Shown here: piece by piece, positions 59,353 to 64,000 of the stretch | How positions within the stretch are numbered: position 1 is the stretch's first letter | Layout of the letters: each line of letters starts with the position of its first letter | Assembly: GCA_937967455.1 (NCBI GenBank) | Contig: CALCJK010000003.1 | Location: 62,001 to 126,000, forward strand | Length of the DNA: 64,000 nt | Direction of reading: 5' to 3' | From: an uncultured bacterium | Lineage (GTDB): Bacteria; Bacteroidota; Ignavibacteria; UBA10030; BY39 | Program-made: the position numbers and the translations under genes | The notes under the pieces: generated by a model | Seen by the model: the letters and a program-made list of their open reading frames with translations, nothing else | Databases searched by the model: none | Told to the model about the DNA's origin: nothing

Positions 59353-60240
59353 TTGAATTTAAATACAGTAATTAATACCAATATTCCAAATTTAAAACTT
59401 TTCCGTAAAGGGAAAGTCAGAGATGTTTATGAAATTGATGATAAACTTCTCATTGTTTCAACTGATAGAATATCTGCCTTTGATGTGGTATTTCCTAACG
59501 GTATACCATACAAGGGTAAGGTTTTGAATATGATTTCAGTTTTTTGGTTTAAAAAGCTTAATAGTATTTTCCCAAATCATTTTATTTCAAGTGATGTGGA
59601 AACTGTTATAAATGATAATTATGATTTCTTAAAACAGAGATCAATGATCGTCAAGAAAGCAGAACCAATAAAAATTGAAGCTGTTGTTAGGGGATATCTC
59701 GCTGGATCAGCATTAGTTGAATATAAAAAGACTGGAAGCATTTGTGGTAAAAAATTGCCAGCAGGATTAAAGGAATCTTCGAAGTTGCCTGAACCAATTT
59801 TTACTCCGTCTACTAAAGCAGACATAGGTCATGATGAAAACATTACTGAATCTCAAGCAATTAATTTAATTGGTAAAGAAATATTTTATAAAATTAAAGA
59901 AACCAGTTTGAAATTATATAATGAAATTGCAGAATACACATATTCAAGAGGAATAATTTTTGCCGATACAAAGTTTGAATTCGGGATATTAGATGGCGAG
60001 CTAATGTTAATTGATGAAGTTGGTACACCAGATTCCTCAAGATTTTGGGATCTTTATACTTATAAAGAAGGTGTGTCACAGCCATCTTTTGATAAGCAAT
60101 TTGTGAGGGACTATTTAATAAGTATTGGCTGGGATAAAAATCCACCAGCACCAGAACTTCCCAAAGAAATCGTAGAAGAAACTAGTCGGCGGTATCTTAA
60201 CGCGTATAAATTGATTGTTGGAGAAGATCTTTTAGTGTGA
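59353..60240 (+). CDS. purC: Phosphoribosylaminoimidazole-succinocarboxamide synthase
   Basis: RKGKVRDVYEIDDKLLIVSTDRISAFDVVFP, DEVGTPDSSRFW; TTG start. Confidence 0.93.
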   Translation: MNLNTVINTNIPNLKLFRKGKVRDVYEIDDKLLIVSTDRISAFDVVFPNGIPYKGKVLNMISVFWFKKLNSIFPNHFISSDVETVINDNYDFLKQRSMIVKKAEPIKIEAVVRGYLAGSALVEYKKTGSICGKKLPAGLKESSKLPEPIFTPSTKADIGHDENITESQAINLIGKEIFYKIKETSLKLYNEIAEYTYSRGIIFADTKFEFGILDGELMLIDEVGTPDSSRFWDLYTYKEGVSQPSFDKQFVRDYLISIGWDKNPPAPELPKEIVEETSRRYLNAYKLIVGEDLLV

Positions 60241-61250
60241 ATACTCAGATTATCAAAGTATCTCCGATAAATCCAGAACATAATGTAATAAACCTTGCAG
60301 CAGAAATATTAAAAATTGGTGGTTTAGTTGCATTCCCAACAGAAACAGTTTATGGCCTTGGTGCAGATGCTTTTAACCCAATTGCTGTTAGAAAAGTATT
60401 TGAAGCAAAAAATCGACCACCAGATAATCCTTTAATTGTGCACATATCAAGTTCTGAACAATTAATGGAGTTAACTGATTTTTTACCAGAGGTGGGAAAA
60501 ATTATCACAGATGCATATTGGCCTGGACCTCTTACAATTGTAGTAAAAGCCTCCAAATTTATACCTGCTATCGTTACTGGAGGTCTTGAAACTGTTGCTG
60601 TGAGAATGCCAAATAATAAAGTGGCTCTAAAGTTAATTGAAGCACTTGATAAACCGATTGTTGGACCAAGTGCGAATTTATCAGGTAAGCCAAGTCCAAC
60701 ATCTGCTGAGCATGTATTTCACGATTTAAGTGGGAAAATTGATTTAATTCTGGATGCTGGATCAACTGAAATTGGTGTTGAGTCTACTGTTATCGATATA
60801 ACTGTTCATCCACCATTAATATTAAGATTTGGTGGGTTAACAAAAGAAAAAATTGAGCAGTTAATTGGTGATGTTAAAACAACTGAAGATTTAAAGTATA
60901 AAAAAAGATCTCCAGGTACACGGTATCGTCATTATGCACCTGAAGCAAAAGTTGTACTATTTGAAAGAAGTGATGCATTAGCTTTTAATCAATTAGTTCA
61001 AAAATATATTGAAGAGGGGTATAAAGTAGGATACATAATATATTCAGATGAAATTCGTCCTGATAAAAATCTAATAGGTAGAATTTTATCAAACGATATA
61101 GAAGTTTATGCTAAAGAACTTTTTCATTCTTTAAGAGATTTAGACTTGCAGGATGTTGGTGTTATTTTAGTCGAAAGTGTTGAACCCAGAGGTCTGGGTT
61201 TGGCAATCATGGATAGATTAATTAAAGCATCAAAATCTAAAAATAAATAA
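60237..61250 (+). CDS. L-threonylcarbamoyladenylate synthase (Sua5 with C-terminal Sua5 domain)
   Basis: GGLVAFPTETVYGLGADAFNP, KNRPPDNPLIVHI, GPSANLSGKPSPT, SPGTRYRHYAPEA. Confidence 0.92.
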   Translation: MNTQIIKVSPINPEHNVINLAAEILKIGGLVAFPTETVYGLGADAFNPIAVRKVFEAKNRPPDNPLIVHISSSEQLMELTDFLPEVGKIITDAYWPGPLTIVVKASKFIPAIVTGGLETVAVRMPNNKVALKLIEALDKPIVGPSANLSGKPSPTSAEHVFHDLSGKIDLILDAGSTEIGVESTVIDITVHPPLILRFGGLTKEKIEQLIGDVKTTEDLKYKKRSPGTRYRHYAPEAKVVLFERSDALAFNQLVQKYIEEGYKVGYIIYSDEIRPDKNLIGRILSNDIEVYAKELFHSLRDLDLQDVGVILVESVEPRGLGLAIMDRLIKASKSKNK

Positions 61251-61262
61251 TAAGGTATAAAT

Positions 61263-61925
61263 ATGAAAATCAAAACAAACTTAGCTGAAGCAATCAATTC
61301 CATGTATCAGGATCTCAACAAAATTATTAAAAGCAAAAGTATTAAATTTAAAGATAAAAATTTAAAATTTAAAAATGAGATTTTTTATACAAAAAATATT
61401 GATGAAAACAGTATTGAATACAAGCTTGAACTATTAAATTCTAAATCTGAAAAAAATGTCTTGGTCACAATAATAATGGGGAGTGAAAATGATCGTTCTG
61501 TGATGGAACCGGCGGCAGAGCTATTAAAAAGTTTTGGAATAAATTATGAAATGAAAATAATTTCTGCTCATCGTTTACCGAATAGATTAAGAGAGTATTT
61601 AGCAGACATAGAACAGCGAGGAATTGAAGTAATAATTGCTGGTGCAGGCATGGCAGCACATTTACCGGGTGTGGTTGCATCTCAAGTTAAAATTCCAGTA
61701 ATTGGGATTCCTATCCAGAGTGGAGCTTTGAACGGGTTAGATGCTTTACTAAGTATTGTTCAGATGCCAAGTGGTATTCCAGTGGCAACTATGGCAATAA
61801 ATGGCGCTAAGAATTCAGCGATTTTTGCAATTCAGATTCTTTCACTAAAATATCCAGAAATTAAGAATAAATATGCAAAATACATTGAAGAAACACAACA
61901 TAAACTTGAAAAATTAACATATTGA
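61263..61925 (+). CDS. purE: 5-(carboxyamino)imidazole ribonucleotide mutase with N-terminal extension
   Basis: IIMGSENDRSVMEPAAELL, ISAHRLPNRL, AGAGMAAHLPGVVAS, SIVQMPSGIPVATMAI; ~65 extra N-terminal residues. Confidence 0.88.
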   Translation: MKIKTNLAEAINSMYQDLNKIIKSKSIKFKDKNLKFKNEIFYTKNIDENSIEYKLELLNSKSEKNVLVTIIMGSENDRSVMEPAAELLKSFGINYEMKIISAHRLPNRLREYLADIEQRGIEVIIAGAGMAAHLPGVVASQVKIPVIGIPIQSGALNGLDALLSIVQMPSGIPVATMAINGAKNSAIFAIQILSLKYPEIKNKYAKYIEETQHKLEKLTY

Positions 61926-61999
61926 TAATAAAAAGAATTCTATAACTTATTCATTTATAATAACTTATTAAAAATTAAACAAATATTTGGTTAAACGAC

Positions 62000-62028
62000 T
62001 TGATAATTTCAAAAAAATTTCGTATAAT
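62000..62028 (+). promoter_or_regulatory. Sigma-70-like promoter
   Basis: TTGATA-N17-TATAAT, ~70 bp upstream of ATG 62099. Confidence 0.72.
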
Positions 62029-62098
62029 ATGTACAAATTAAATCGCTATAATTAATATTAATTAATCGTAACTAATTGAAAGAATAATAAGATAAATT

Positions 62099-62296
62099 AT
62101 GGAAGTTAAATCAAAAGCAAAAGTAATAGGTTTGGTAATTACTACGTGTCCTGCATGTCACAATCCAATTAATTTTGATAGGCAAACTACAAAAATTTGC
62201 GCTTATTGCGAAACTGAAGTTCAAATAAATTTGGATAAGGTTGAGGTAAGTTTGAAAAGCCCAATCAATAAAAAGGTAAAACTTAATTTAAACTAA
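62099..62296 (+). CDS. Small zinc-ribbon protein (65 aa)
   Basis: CPACHNPINFDRQTTKICAYCETEVQI, CxxC...CxxC; flanked by its own promoter and terminator. Confidence 0.7.
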   Translation: MEVKSKAKVIGLVITTCPACHNPINFDRQTTKICAYCETEVQINLDKVEVSLKSPINKKVKLNLN

Positions 62297-62300
62297 ATTG

Positions 62301-62333
62301 AAATATTTCTCTAGCAATAGAGAAATATTTTTT
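62301..62333 (+). terminator. Rho-independent terminator
   Basis: AAATATTTCTCT-AGCAAT-AGAGAAATATTT then TTT. Confidence 0.82.
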
Positions 62334-62345
62334 GAATTAAAAATG

Positions 62346-62358
62346 GACTAAAATAGTC
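62346..62358. promoter_or_regulatory. Rrf2/IscR-type operator
   Basis: GACTAAAATAGTC, matching the GACT-RWWWY-AGTC core of IscR type 1-like sites, directly upstream of the Rrf2 gene. Confidence 0.6.
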
Positions 62359-62367
62359 GTATATAAA

Positions 62368-62775
62368 ATGTTAAATTTTTCTAAAAAAATTGAATATGGT
62401 TTGATTGCACTCAGATATATTGCATTAATAGGAGATGGCAATATTGTAACAGCTAAAGAGATTTCTGATAAATATAAAATTTCTTACGAACTATTAGCAA
62501 AAGTCTTACAGAAATTAGCAAAGGCTGGCATAATTAATTCATTCTATGGGGTGAATGGTGGTTATACATTAGCCAAATCACCTGAAAAAATAAAATTGTC
62601 GGAAGTAATTTTAGCGCTGGAAGGTAAGTCAAATATATCAATCGTCACTTGTAATTCTGATCAACCCGAATCATGCACAATTTTTGATAGATGCACTATC
62701 AAAACTCCACTTAATAAAATTCAAAGTGTCATAAATAATATGTTTAGTGAAATAAGCATTTCGGAAATTTTATGA
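62368..62775 (+). CDS. Rrf2 family regulator, IscR-like with three conserved cysteines
   Basis: FSKKIEYGLIALRYIAL, YELLAKVLQKLAKAGIINSFYGVNGGYTLAKSP, TCNSDQPESCTIFDRCTI. Confidence 0.88.
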   Translation: MLNFSKKIEYGLIALRYIALIGDGNIVTAKEISDKYKISYELLAKVLQKLAKAGIINSFYGVNGGYTLAKSPEKIKLSEVILALEGKSNISIVTCNSDQPESCTIFDRCTIKTPLNKIQSVINNMFSEISISEIL

Positions 62776-63953
62776 TGAAGATGATTTATATGGACAATCA
62801 TGCGACCACTCAAATTGATCCTCGTGTTTTAGAGGTGATGCTACCTTATTTCACTGAACACTATGGAAACCCTGCAAGTAGACAGCACCGATTTGGCTGG
62901 GTTGCTGAAGAGGCTGTCGAAGCAGCAAGAAACAAGATTGCAAAATTTTTAAATGCTGAACCAAATGAAATAATTTTTACCAGTGGAGCAACTGAATCAA
63001 ATAATCTTGCTATAAAAGGTATAGCTGAAGCTTATGCCTATAAAGGTAGGCATATAATAACAGTGGCAACTGAGCATAAATCAGTTTTGGATAGTTGTGA
63101 TCATTTAAGTAAAGCTGGTTTTAAAATTTCGTATTTACCAGTAGATCAATATGGCTTAGTGGATTTGAACATTCTTGAAAGAGAAATAAATAGTGATACT
63201 ATTTTGATTTCAGTAATGTATGCAAATAATGAGATTGGAACTATACAGAATATAAATGAGATCGCAAAAATTTCTACAGAAAGAAATATTATTTTTCATA
63301 CTGATGCAACACAAGCTGTTGGGAAATTGAAAATCGACTTAAAAAATTCTCAAATAGATTTGTTATCTTTTTCAGGACATAAGATTTATGGACCAAAAGG
63401 GATTGGTGTTTTGTATATTAAAAATAAATCTCCTAAGGTAAAATTAATTCCTCAAATGGATGGTGGTGGACACGAAAGGGGATTAAGATCGGGAACACTG
63501 AATGTTCCAGCAATTGTTGGATTAGCAAAAGCTTTAGAGCTATGCGACCAATTTATGGATGAGGAAAATAAAAGATTATCAGAATTTAGAAATAAAATGC
63601 AAACTGAATTTTTGGCAAATCTTGAAAATGTATTTCTAAATGGGCATCCTTCTCAAAGAATTCCTAATAATTTGAATATTAGTTTTCTCCATGTAGAGGA
63701 TACGGCGTTAATCATGGCATTAAAAGATATTGCGGTATCATCTGGATCAGCATGTTCAACTGCAAATGCACAAGGCTCTCATGTATTAAAGGCTTTAAGA
63801 TTAAGTGATAGTAGAATTCACTCAGCAATTAGATTCGGTTTGGGGAGATTTAATACCGCCGAAGAAGTTGATTATGTAATCGACAAAGTAATCGTTGAAG
63901 TAAAAAAGTTGCGAAAATTATCATTTTTTAAAAATAAAAAGGTTGAATTATGA
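62772..63953 (+). CDS. Cysteine desulfurase (NifS/IscS type)
   Basis: YMDNHATTQIDPRVLEVMLPYF, HTDATQAVGKL, SFSGHKIYGPKGIGVLY, SSGSACSTANAQGSHVL. Confidence 0.93.
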   Translation: MMKMIYMDNHATTQIDPRVLEVMLPYFTEHYGNPASRQHRFGWVAEEAVEAARNKIAKFLNAEPNEIIFTSGATESNNLAIKGIAEAYAYKGRHIITVATEHKSVLDSCDHLSKAGFKISYLPVDQYGLVDLNILEREINSDTILISVMYANNEIGTIQNINEIAKISTERNIIFHTDATQAVGKLKIDLKNSQIDLLSFSGHKIYGPKGIGVLYIKNKSPKVKLIPQMDGGGHERGLRSGTLNVPAIVGLAKALELCDQFMDEENKRLSEFRNKMQTEFLANLENVFLNGHPSQRIPNNLNISFLHVEDTALIMALKDIAVSSGSACSTANAQGSHVLKALRLSDSRIHSAIRFGLGRFNTAEEVDYVIDKVIVEVKKLRKLSFFKNKKVEL

Positions 63954-64000
63954 AATCTTTAGAAAAATACTCCGATTTTATTATATCAAATCAGAAGGAA
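63950..64000 (+). CDS. Partial downstream CDS of the Fe-S operon (MKSLEKYSDFIISNQKE...)
   Basis: ATG 63950 overlaps the nifS stop by 4 nt (ATGA); runs off the right edge, too short to assign. Confidence 0.5.
   Translation, partial: MKSLEKYSDFIISNQKE

Noticed and set aside
1-64000. CRISPR arrays, prophage, integrase or IS elements
   Set aside because: No regularly spaced direct repeats and no Cas, integrase or transposase-like ORFs were seen in the track or sequence.

Overview
The window is AT-rich and gene-dense. Protein content (BshB1, GWxTD protein, DUF5683-like protein, T9SS sorting tail, HYC_CC_PP-like protein) suggests an Ignavibacteria/Chlorobi-Bacteroidota-type chromosome; the lineage is inferred, not tested. 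Most of it is ordinary housekeeping on the + strand: bshB1, bioY, cmk-ispH-rpsA, mtaB, truA, M48 protease, CNNM transporter, surface polysaccharide genes, nadD, GH57, lipid A-type acyltransferase, GT9, tRNA-Arg(CCG), MATE, M16/tricorn proteases, PiT/DUF47, htpX, purC, sua5, purE and an Rrf2-nifS start of an Fe-S operon. The outstanding region is 30.8-46.3 kb. It is one tight, same-strand run of about 19 genes that joins a group 3c-like [NiFe] hydrogenase (MvhDGA), HdrCB, NuoE/Fd/NuoF (HydCDB-like) subunits and a sensory-type [FeFe]-hydrogenase-like protein with DRTGG, PHP and HATPase partners. HdrA appears to be split between the two [4Fe-4S] motifs of its inserted ferredoxin: the N-half is a stand-alone gene, and the C-half is fused, about 6.5 kb downstream, to a NuoG-type N-terminal Fe-S module. 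I infer an NAD-linked, H2-dependent electron-bifurcating Mvh-Hdr-NuoEF supercomplex with its own redox-signalling cassette. A sigma-54-like promoter and upstream inverted repeats precede the operon. Smaller observations include a probable NtrC/Fis-type HTH pseudogene remnant, an orphan C-terminal domain, an IscR-type operator abutting an Rrf2 start codon, and unlisted small ORFs. All family calls come from reading motifs, with no database search.
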